Of a DNA stretch of 64,000 nt, positions 1-10,065 are shown piece by piece. The DNA comes from Ectocarpus siliculosus. Lineage: Eukaryota > Sar > Phaeophyceae > Ectocarpales > Ectocarpaceae. The stretch covers positions 2,981,653 to 3,045,652 of the forward strand of contig FN649727.1 in assembly GCA_000310025.1 (NCBI GenBank), given 5' to 3'. A program made the translations under genes and the position numbers. The notes beneath the pieces are model-generated. The model saw only the letters and a list, made by a program, of their open reading frames with translations. It made no database searches and had not been told where the DNA came from. How positions within the stretch are numbered: the first letter of the stretch is position 1; each line of letters begins with the position of its first letter.

Positions 1-55
1 CCTAAAAAGGAATGGGGGGGATTGTTTTAAATTTTCCGGCCAAAAAAAAAATATT

Positions 56-87
<32 letters not shown>

Positions 88-260
88 ACACCTAAATTTA
101 ACCCGTTCTAGTAATAGTATCCTGGCAGGGCGCTATCCCTCGTACCGCGGCCGACACCCACCTCACGCCATCATCAAAAATCACAACTAACTTATCAACC
201 TATCGCGGCAGCAAAAACACAACACACACTCAACGACAGACCACCCGCGCTCAAACCCAC
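1..260. other. Intronic left edge with C-homopolymer
   Basis: This stretch should be intron of the Ca2+-ATPase, since the coding frame stops at a GT donor (GATGAG|GTGGGT) at 260/261. It contains a run of about 30 C residues at 58-87. I searched the minus strand for the next expected ATPase block (GDGTND) and did not find it here, so it must lie to the left of the window. Confidence 0.7.
58..87. repeat. Poly-C run (30 nt)
   Basis: Uninterrupted cytosine tract seen directly. Similar C/G homopolymers recur across the window (for example 3879-3896, 17299-17313, 50450-50462, 57123-57136), mostly in introns. The exact length may be unreliable in an assembly. Confidence 0.9.
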
Positions 261-3200
261 CTCATCCCGGTACCCCGGCAGGGTGCAATCCCTGTCCACA
301 TTCCAGTCCAGCTCCGGGTGCAGCTCCTCCCACTCTGAGCGGTCCCGAGGGAGAGCGGTCCCGTTCAGCCTCGTCACCAGCAAGTGCTTGTCGTCCGGCG
401 ATGATCGTGCCAACACCTCAACAAGACGAGACGAGACGAGACGAGACAACACAAACATAAAAAATAAAGTTGGATGCAAGTGCCGGTACACGATCTTGTT
501 ACGGATTATGTACCGATGGGCACGTGGGGAAAGTGTGAGACAGACAGACATCATTATTACTAGCAAGTGCGGTAGTAGCGGCCGCCGACGAAAAAGGCGA
601 GAGAGCGAGAGGGGGGAAGGGAGAGATACACAACAGAAGAATCAGCCGACTCCCAAAACAGGAAAAAAGTGGTAGAAAATCGGTGGTACAAGGCCCCATG
701 ACTTCGGTGACAATACTACATGGAGATAACACGTAATGACTTGTGCTGTATTCAGAGAAAAACGCGCTCAGGTATGGTTGTGGCATGGTATGGTATGGTC
801 TACGTTATGGTATACCTGTAGCCTGGGGAGGATGTCGTCGAGCTGTGCGGGAGTCATCTTGCGGAACGCCGGGCCCTCCAGAGCCACGCCGTACCCAGGG
901 TTGAAGATGCCACACTCCGTCGCGATCGCCTGGTTGTCAAGTGCGTCCGTGTGCGTGTTTTATTATCAAGTAGAAATAACGTCGGTCTTACAACGGGATA
1001 CAAAACGCCAACACACCTGCTAGTCAAAACTGCTCTTTCTACTTATGTATGTATTTGTGTGCGACGACACAAGACAATGAAACATGTGGCATCGTGGTAA
1101 CAAAACACGGTTTTTCGCCTACCTCCGTACGTACTTACAAGCACCGAGCAAACAAATTACACAAAACACCGCAAAGAAAACACAATATTTAGCCGAACCG
1201 AAACATGTTTTAATAACACCATTGAAAAATAAATCGTCCAACAAAACGCAATGGATGCACAAATGACAGCTTCAAGATCCCGACATCGATTAATCCATCC
1301 AGGTTCGCCACAGGCCCCTCTCTGTCTCCACGTAGGGACCAAGACGCACACACAAAACAAAATACTACTCTTTCTCGAAACAATGCTTCTCCTCTGCGAT
1401 AATCTCGGCAACGCGATGCTGAGACGGCGCAGACATACCTTAGCAGTGGCGATGTTGTCCCCAGTGACCATGCGCACCATGATGCCCGCTACCTGGCACT
1501 GCTCCACCGCGTACTTGACGTCCTCCCTAAGGGGGTCCTTGATTCCCTGTAGGATTAGTCAGGATATACACAACCATGGGAAAGGAAAAAAACATCAGAA
1601 ACAATAGTCCGTGTCGGATTAGTCAGCAAGAAAAGAACCATGGGAACGACAAAAAGGGAACGACAAAAAGACAAAAGCTAAACAAAAACACACACGTGAG
1701 TACTGACATTTTTTCATTTGTCAGCCGGTTAGCGCGGTCGACGCTCATTCAGCAACACACACACAACAAAACAAGAGTCTATCCAGCGGGCATGAAAAAA
1801 AAACACACAATGTGTTGCAGCAGCGGTAGCAAGCGCGAATCAACAGTAAAACGCAATCAAATCAGTTCACCAAAACCAGTTCATCACACTTTCGTCTAGA
1901 TAGGAAGACGCAATCCATCAATCGCCCACCCTCTCCTTTCCTCTCACCACGATCGCGTCCAGCACGAGGTCGTGCTCCAGGTCCTCCGGCGCGAGGTTCT
2001 CGGTCCTCGCCGAGATTTCGGTCGTGGGCATGTCCCTGTGAGCAAGCCCCACCGCGCGGAGGGCGTTGTCGCCGTAAGTCTCGATCAGCTCCACCAGGGC
2101 CTTGCGGTCCCGGGGGGTGATGGGCACGACCTCGCCTGCGGTGCCAGCAGCAGCAGTTTTGTGTCGGGTATGCTTAGGCCGGCGTCGCCCACACGAGTTC
2201 AGTAAAGACACCTCTCTTATTTGCCACGGTTTTCCAGTCTATTTCAAGCACCAGTATGACAACAACCGCAACAAACAGGTTGGGAAGCCAACGAACTGCC
2301 GCGGTTGAAGACGAAGATATCTGGCGGCGTGTAGATGCGGCACCCGCCTACTCCGATCACTGGCACCGTGAGTACGTACAGCGGCTGAACACTTTAATAT
2401 AGATCGATGGCTGGCGCCTCATCGGAGTAGAGGTGCGGCGTTTGTAACATACGTGCACTATAATACGCCTGACTCGCCGGTTGGTGTGACCCGCACGGGT
2501 GCACCATCGTTCAACACTACCGCTAAACAAGGGTGCCTGCAACACCGACCAACCAAGACCCCACCTCCAAATACATACACACCATCCGCGACACCCGTAC
2601 CCTTCCGCCACCACCAGCTGACGCAACAAAAAATACATCCGCAACAGCAGTACACACTACTCCCGAAAAACTACCTTTAGGTATGCACAAGCACCAAACG
2701 TTTCTCCACGTATCTCTCTAGATCTCTTACTCTTACCGCTCGCAGTGGTTTGGTGCGTGCAGCTTGCGAGCACAATCTCCGCCGCCCCCTTGGAGTACAC
2801 CCGCTGCCCATCGGGGTCGCCCCCGACACCGCCGTGGATGAGCGCCGTCATGCGCTTCCGGTGGCTGGAGAAGGGGAACAGACGGTCCCCCCGCCCGGGG
2901 TTCATCCTCTGCACGCGCAGCTCCCAGTAGTTCTGCTCCAGCTTGCCCACCAGCGCAAGCAGCGCGCCCTCCGTCTGTCGCCGGCAAAACATGTACCAAA
3001 ACAACACCAGACGTTGCACCAGGTTGGTTCAAGAGTGCTTTGCTTGTGCTAAATTGAGCATCATCTTGTATGTACCAGGTGTGTTTGGGGCGGGGGTGTT
3101 CGGTCGGCTGCCTCTCTATCGTTTAGTATTCCGTTCAATTTCACGTTGGTGAGCACGTCCTCGTATATCCTGCGCAAGTTCAGTGCTTAACACCACCGCC

Positions 3201-6200
3201 GTGACCGCACTTCAAAACGCACAAAACGCACTCCCTGACCACAACTCTCCAGCCGCCTTTCAGACAACCCCCCACCCCCTCCCCCCCGCCATCATCGAAA
3301 GACTACCGCGTACAAGTAGCCCCCTCCCAAACGCCGAAACACATCACATACAACCAATCAAACGACCAGCATGACGATCACCTTGTTGTTGCCCACAACC
3401 TATCACAACGACCAGCATGACGATCACCTTGTTGTTGCCCACAACCTATCACAACGACCAGCATGAAAAATCACCTTGTTGCCCACAACCGCCGTCGCCC
3501 CGTCGCCGTCCTTCGTGAGCCTGGCGGTGGTGTTCACCGAGATGCCCTCGCAGATGCTGTCCGCGGCGACGCCAGCCACGTCCGGGAAGCCGTCCGTCGA
3601 GTGCTCGCCGGCGAACCAGCCCTCCACGACGGTCATGCGGTTCTCGGTCAGCGTGCCGGTCTTGTCGGAGCATATGGTGGTGGCGTTGCCCATGGTCTCG
3701 CACGCCTGCGTACGTACCAGTGCGTACGTGAGAGGCGGGCACGGGGTGTGCGTGTATGGAGGGTTGGGGGGCAGGCGGAGGCTGACGTCGTCGTCGTGCA
3801 ATGCTGTGTACAAGTACACTATCTTGTGGCGTGCCGAAAAAGGAGAAGAGTCTGGATGCATAAAATACTATGCTGGTGGGGGGGGGGGGGGGGGGGTACG
3901 GCATGCGGAGTACGGCAACGACGGGTGGAAAATCCATCTCCTCTTTCAAAAGCTCTGTCGTCGCTTGGATCTGTCGTCGCTTGGATCTTTCCCATCAAGA
4001 CTATTCTTGTTTGCCTCTTTCTCTCCTCTCTCTATGTCTCTCTCCCTCTCTGCCCCCCCCGCCCCCTCCTCAACCCGCTGCCGTGCCCCTACCAGGCACC
4101 TCCTCCTCTTTGCCGCCAATGTCCTCCCCTTCACCATGCAGAGGGATTCTTCTGGGTAACCCCGTATCGGACCTCTTCCGCTGAGAAAAGCGAAAACCGT
4201 TGGGTAGGTCCACACTGCCAGATAGATACATAGCGACGGCAGCCAAAAACACAAACCGCACGCCTACAAACCAGGCCCAAAACCGAACCCAAGTACGGAC
4301 GCAACAGCAACAGTTCCCCAACGGCGAACTAGGCTAACATTATGTAGCTGTTCACTTCTCAAATCGAGACACCCCGACAAGATGGCACTCACTCCGTAAA
4401 AAATAAATACATCCGAGGAAACGACCAACTCCATTGACCCTTTTGCCGCTCTGCGCCGAGCCCAACACCCGGAGCAAACAAACATATGGCAGCAAATCGC
4501 GATGGCTACGGGGGGAACGTCTTTTACGGTGCCAATTAAAACTCACCGCTAGAACGCGGATGAGGTTGTTGTCCCTGAGCATCTTGGAGGTGGAGTAGGC
4601 CAGCGAGATGGTGACCGCGAGGGGCAAGCCTTCGGGGACCGCCACGACGACGATGGTGACGCTCAGCACGAACGAGTGGAGGACGTTCTCGAACAGGGTG
4701 TCCACGCGCTCCCCCAGCTGAGCGCTCTCGACCACCTTTTTTTCCGCATGTAAACACGTCGTTGTTGTGAGTTTAGTGGCGACATACGGTATGCATAGCT
4801 GCGATTACTTGTGGTCCGAGACGATTTTCTCCGAACTCGAGCTGAGACTCAAGATTCTTTGCGTGGTGTGGAAAAAAAAAACACACCACCGAAGCGTTCA
4901 ACCGCCTCGTATGTTGCTGTTGCTGTTGCTCTCGCTGACGACGAAACTTGCTGCCACTCGATATTCTTCGTGTGATGGTGCAGTGTGGAAACACACCGAA
5001 AAATTCAACCTCTCGCATGTTGGCGATGTTTGTTGCTCTTGTTGTTGAGTGATGGAACTTGTTGCGTGGTTTTCCGACACCCCCCGCCGTGGGTCATACG
5101 CCCATCGAAAACTTTCGCACGCTCTACCGGAGCTTCTTCGCACTCTCTCTCTCACCCTGTGCGTTGTGAAGTAGACACACATGGTGGCCACGAACGTGGC
5201 GGCCGCGCATGCCATACCGACGTATCCAATCGTCGCCGCCATCGCGTCCAGCTTCTCCTGAAGGGGCGTGTCGCTCGGCTCGTCCTGCAGCTTAGCCTGT
5301 CACGCACAACAAGGCACACGGAGGGGTTCAACAAGAGCATAGCGACAGATGAAGGAAATAACCGACGGACAAAAGTAGCAGCCCCAGTTCAACAAGAAAA
5401 AAACGCAAGCTACAGCTGAACCGAGAACCGCACAACACATGTTGCGCTTCCTCTGTCGGGGAAGCGGACTGAGCAAAGGGGACTTGAGCAATTAACGAGT
5501 AATCTGCCCAACTAACGCATGGCGTCGCTTCATCTATCGGTTGAAATGTTACTCAAGCAAGACCCATACACACAACCTCAGTAGACACGTGCACTTCCCT
5601 CCCTCTCCAATGATACCGTTTCTGTCTTTCATCCGGAGACTACTTGTTGCCTATATATAGCTTTTTCCATGAACCCCTGCTTCTGGGTTCGAGATCATGG
5701 CTTTTAGTAGCGTTTTTCGTTATCATCTAGCCGCAATTATAAGGGAATATTTTCATCGGTCAGCCGGCTGAATAGCGCCGTTGAAGCTAGCCAACACATA
5801 CACAAATAGAAAGCGTATTCGCGTTTCTCATCCCGCTGCAAGACTGAACTTTTTTTCATCTGCCAGCCGGCTAGCGCGGTCAAAGCTAGCCAAAACACAC
5901 AAGCACACACAATCAACCGCGCTGAGACTGACGTCTTTTCATCGGTCAGCCGGTTAGCGCAGTCGATGCCAATAACAAAAGCACACACACACGAAACACA
6001 CCTTGATCCTTCCCCAGCGGCTCTCCGCGCCGACAGCCACCACCATCATGCTCGCCCTCCCGGACGTGAGCGTGCACCCGGAGAGCAGGAAGGCGTCCTC
6101 GCCGGCCCCTACCTTCACCCCCTTCCGCACGTCCTCCGCCTCCCCCGTGAGCGACGACTCGTTCACCGTCACGTCGTCGCCCAGGGTGAGCACCCCGTCC

Positions 6201-9014
6201 GCCGGAATCTTGTCTCCGGCCTCCAGCAGGACCACGTCTCCGACGAGGAGCTCCCTGGTGGACATCTCTCGGATCTCGCCCGCGCGCACCACCTGATTTT
6301 TTTGTCACATACATAGAACAAAAAATTGTTTCGGGTTTTCTGTTTTTGTCGTGCCGCCGGGAATGGAAATGGTATTTCTTGCGGTTTACTACATGGCACG
6401 TGGCATGTACGATGTATTGCTTTCGTTGGGGAATCTGAACGGAAGACCATCTAGGGCTTTCGAGAATTGACCGTTTTTCTTGCCTCTGCAAAAACGAAGA
6501 AGAAAAAATTCCACGTTCATGCAACACTTCGGAGACAGACAGACAGACAGACAGACAGAGAGCCCAGCGTGGTAAGGACACAACCACAGCTTTTCGTGAC
6601 CAGACAAAAAACCTGCGAGAGAGGAAACGATCCTTCCAAAACAGACGCCAAGAGCAAGCGCCTCTCTCTTCTCCCCTCCTTGCCTGCACTTTCACGTCGT
6701 CCTTCACCGCGTTGAGGGCCCTGAACTGCTTGTCCTTGGAGTAGTCGTTCGTCGCCGTCACGACGGCCACCACCAGCACCGCGCACAGGATCGCCACCCC
6801 TTCAATCCAGCCGTTCTTGGGGTCGCTGTAGAACCCGACCTACACGCACACACACGGCCCCCAGATTGTAAAAACCACCGCGCTCACAAATAGGTGTCAT
6901 CTGTCCCAACTCAATTCAACACATTCCCCCCTTGGGACTGTTGTGGCTTTGTCTCCAACAGGTACAGTAGTCTTTTCTGAATATATTTTCTAACGAAGAT
7001 AAGCGCGACGTACAGCAGATAGTGAAAGCGTTCCGCGCAAAAACAATTGAGAGTACCGAGACGCTTGGTTTAGGCGCGGGCCGGCAGCAGTGGAACCGAT
7101 GCCACGTGATGACCCTTCGTTCCAGCGCCGCGCGCGGGTGGTAGTGGACCCACCGCGGGTTGCGTAAAGTTCGTGCGATTCCACAAGGGGAAAAAAAGAA
7201 AAAAAAACTCACCGCGAGAGAGACAACGGCAGACACGATCAAGATGATGAGCGTGGTGTCGTCGAAGCTGTCGATGAAGAGCTGGATCCACGTCTTCGGA
7301 TCGGGGACCGGCATCTGTTGAGGTCGTTCGGTGGCGGGGGGGCGAAGACAGAAAGGAACAGACGTGAACATCACATGAAAGTATGACAACAGCTATGTAG
7401 GACAGCAAGAACACAACGATGACGAAAGAGGTATGTAGGCCCAACGCCGACGAAAACACGAAAAACTACATGCCATGGTATGTAGCAGGTATTTGTACTC
7501 CGTTCAATGATTTATGTCCTCCCCCGACGCATCTTCACTTTGTACAATGTAGTTTGAAGGAACAGCCAGATAATAGTTGAACCTCACCCTCGGCGGGAAT
7601 GCCTTACAGTAGTTTCATTGGGCGACGATCTCATGAAGTGACGTGACTACAGCAGTACAATAATTTTACTTTTTTCTCACCCAGTTGTGGCCGAACTCCG
7701 TGGCCCTTTCCTCCAGGTTGTCCCCCTTGGGAAGCCCCTGCGTAACGTCGCTCCGAAGCATCTTCGCCAGCTTGTCCGCTCCTCCCAGATCATTCAGCTC
7801 TTGCTGCTCATTTTTTTGTTGGTTGTTTTGGTATTGAGTTTCGTTTCTAGAAAATACACTACCGTATGCAGAGGTTGCATCAAGACATCACACCCCCTGG
7901 ATCGATTTTCAAAGCTCATTACTCCACGACGATGAACATGCCAAAATCAATGACAACACGTTTTCAGAAAGCTATCGACGAGACGGTTCCAACGTCGCCA
8001 TACTTTTCCTGCGGAGTAATCGAGCTTTGAAAATCGGTCCCGGGGGTGTGGTATCTTTGAAACGTACGGTACCCGTTTCGTTTTCGTTTCGTTTCGTTTT
8101 GGAGACATGAGGGATCAAAGGCAGACAAGAGCGAAGACCGCCGACAAGGAAAAAAGTGACGAAAAACGACTGACGGTTGGTTGCACCGAAAGGGGCTCAG
8201 AACAAGCGCACCACGGCAGACGAAACGATGTTCACCCACCGCACACAAACTCTGTGTTCACAACCAATAGCTAGCGATTCAGAGGTTGCACACACAACTA
8301 CCCTTGCCAGTCTCACTGCAGTGCAGGGTCTGCAGGACTGCTGTTGAGCAAATGAGAGCACGCGAGAGGGATCACGTGGGCAATCCGCTCTCAGGCATTG
8401 CCTTCGTGTCCGCGCTTGTGCGAAAGGACCGGGACGGAGTTCGGCGCTCGTGGCAAGCAGCTTGGCAAGCGGCTTTCTGCTACGGAGAAGAATCTTCCAA
8501 GAATATCTACGGGAGGGACCGCCTGTTGAAACAACAACACGCTGGATCGCAAACACTGCAGCAGTGGGGATACTACAGATAGTGTGTGTCTCTCTGCCAT
8601 CCCATGCGTAGGGCAAGCCAACCGCGCCACATCTGTGTCTGTCTCTGGGTTGTGCACGCGGACGTGAAAAGCAAACAAGAAAGAGAGGGAGAGAGAAGCA
8701 GCGAAAAAAAAACAACCCTTCTCCCCCCCCTTTTGCCCAATCAGAGAGCGACTTCTGTCGTTCAAAAAAACAGCACATTTTACCTCTTGAAAAAACATCC
8801 AGACCCACTGGTACAGTACATGCAAGTACTGCTGTAGCTCCGAAGACTCCACACTTACCAGGTTTTGCTCGGTGAGCCCATCCTGGTTCATGTGCAAGAT
8901 CTCCCTCGGAGATATGCCGTAGATCAGGACGGCGGAGTGGTGCGCGAGCACCGAAGGCTCTCGAACGAACTGCTTCCGCAGGCTGTGCTGCCGAGTCTGC
9001 CTCCGGCTAGCCAT
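261..9014 (-). CDS. PMCA/ACA-type P-type Ca2+-ATPase, 3'-truncated by window edge (13 exons)
   Basis: Transporter that would pump Ca2+ out of the cytosol using ATP (P-type IIB family, plasma membrane or endomembrane). Exons read on the minus strand: 8859-9014, 7681-7803, 7213-7314, 6684-6839, 6002-6292, 5156-5296, 4547-4735, 3475-3705, 2737-2974, 1948-2135, 1439-1546, 816-929, 261-416; all junction phases agree, giving about 731 residues. Visible landmarks: M1/M2 hydrophobic pair (about 110-160), actuator loop with [10 protein letters not shown]3, M4 with [12 protein letters not shown], phosphorylation motif DKTGTLT with Asp at about 400, nucleotide-domain KTEGALL and KGAAEIVL, hinge MVTGDN at about 630, and [14 protein letters not shown]. 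The GDGTND motif and M5-M10 are missing because the gene runs off the left edge. The canonical actuator TGES reads TGEA. ATG 9014 was chosen because it opens the conserved N-terminal stretch; an in-frame ATG at 9098 is an alternative. The intron after 6684 has a GC donor (CAG|GCAAGG). Family call is secure; subcellular site is not. Confidence 0.93.
1707..1762 (-). repeat. Intronic copy of the 'CCGGCTGAC' repeat family
   Basis: Read on the minus strand this segment contains GCGCTAACCGGCTGACAAATG followed by an A-rich stretch, matching three units at 5750-5995 and one at 21315-21345. It lies in the ATPase intron between exons 1948-2135 and 1439-1546, in the sense orientation of that gene. Confidence 0.75.
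3361..3490 (-). repeat. Triplicated exon-intron 5' splice junction (46-bp period)
   Basis: On the minus strand the end of ATPase exon 3475-3705 plus its donor (GGGCAACAAG|GTGATT) is followed by two further copies (GGGCAACAACAAG|GTGATC) with a period of 46 bp. The three candidate donors have their GT at 3474, 3427 and 3381 (plus-strand numbering). The first is the biologically expected one because it joins VVGNK in phase to TEGALL in the next exon. Use of a downstream copy would add 46 or 92 nt and shift the frame. Confidence 0.9.
5750..5998 (-). repeat. Three diverged tandem units in ATPase intron
   Basis: Each unit (about 85-100 bp) reads on the minus strand as a GT-rich segment, then a block ending in CCGGCTGACCGATGAAAA or a close variant. 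The array starts right behind the 5' splice site of exon 6002-6292, in the sense orientation of the gene. Related copies occur at 1707-1762 and 21270-21345. Confidence 0.85.
6533..6558. repeat. (ACAG)n microsatellite
   Basis: About six perfect AGAC/ACAG tetranucleotide units within the ATPase intron between exons 6684-6839 and 6002-6292. Confidence 0.9.
7889..8050. repeat. Inverted repeat / hairpin in ATPase intron 1
   Basis: Left arm 7889-7925 (begins CACACCCCCTGGATCGATTT) is nearly the reverse complement of right arm 8013-8050 (ends CGGTCCCGGGGGTGTG). The arms are about 37 bp with a few mismatches and one indel, separated by 87 bp. This could form a long hairpin or be a small foldback (MITE-like) element. 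No coding sequence is seen in it. Confidence 0.8.
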
Positions 9015-10065
9015 GATAGCGATAGCCCTTGGCCTCTTGGCCTCCGCTGTTCGCCGTGACGTCATGCAGCAAAGATTTATTCGGTCATAATAGAGCACGG
9101 GCGGCTGTGGGCCGTCACATGTTTACTTTAGCTTGGGCAATGTGTTGTTCCACGCTGTTGCGCGTTGGCAACATGCGGTCGGAGGTTTCGAGAGAAACAG
9201 CAGACGCTTTTCCTCCGGCCGCTTCTTGTGCGTCACACTAGTGCATCCCGGCCGTGAGTTGCGCCTCGAATCGAACGGCTAGATGTTGAGCACCTACACA
9301 GCGCAGCACAACCGGACTCTCGGCAACACACCCACGTACCCCTGGCAACAACATGACCCTGCACTATTACTATTGCATTGCTCTACGGCACTCGGCGCTC
9401 GAAAACAATGTGGCAGATGTGACCATTCCCGAGATCTTTCTTCGGACAGCCGGCGAAAACAGCGCCACCACGGGGGTCGTGCGGGGTAATGGCAACACAC
9501 GTTCCCGGTTTGCATGCAGGCAGGCAAATTCAACGACACATCCTTGCACCGAGGACATTCGCCCAGCGGACATCTTCGGCTATCCTGACTACTGTGCTAC
9601 ACGTGCGGCTGCGTAGCAGCAGGCGGGATGTGCGATCGCTAAAAAGCTTGGCCATCCATGGGTGAAGTACTTTTTGGGACATCTCGCGGCTGTGAACTCA
9701 CCCCGAAACGGTAAAATGGACGACGACCACCACCGGCAACGCTTCTCAAAAGCTCTCTCCGAACTCGACCTGTTAGAGGGGAGAAAGGGGACCTAGGAAG
9801 CAAGGCGGCAACGGCCTCAAACTTCTCCAGAGCCCAAGAGCTGCGGTAGTGCGCAGATGACGCAAAGCTTGTCGCGAACACGGCGGTACTCAGAGGCCCC
9901 GCGAACACGCAAGAAGAAAATGTGTTGAGGGTAGTGTTCATCGCCGCTATCCATTAGCCCCCTGCGTCAACTTGCCAAACTTGCCGAGTGTGGCGTTGGC
10001 CACCTGCCGTGGCAGCTGCACCACCTTCCCAGCTCGCTCGCTCTGCCTTCGGTGGCGACTTCCAC
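9015..10065. promoter_or_regulatory. Divergent intergenic region between ATPase and SDR
   Basis: About 1.05 kb separate the two predicted start codons, which point away from each other, so both promoters and 5' UTRs must lie here or in upstream non-coding exons. No conserved coding segment is visible; open frames are short and low in similarity to anything recognised. No obvious TATA box stands out. Confidence 0.5.

Noticed and set aside
1-260. Search for the ATPase GDGTND exon at the left edge
   Set aside because: No matching sequence on the minus strand, so the exon must be outside the window.
3140-3180. Minus-strand mini-exon candidate reading IYEDVLTNV behind a CAG
   Set aside because: It would interrupt the strictly conserved joint GNK-TEGALL of the ATPase, which already joins in phase without it.
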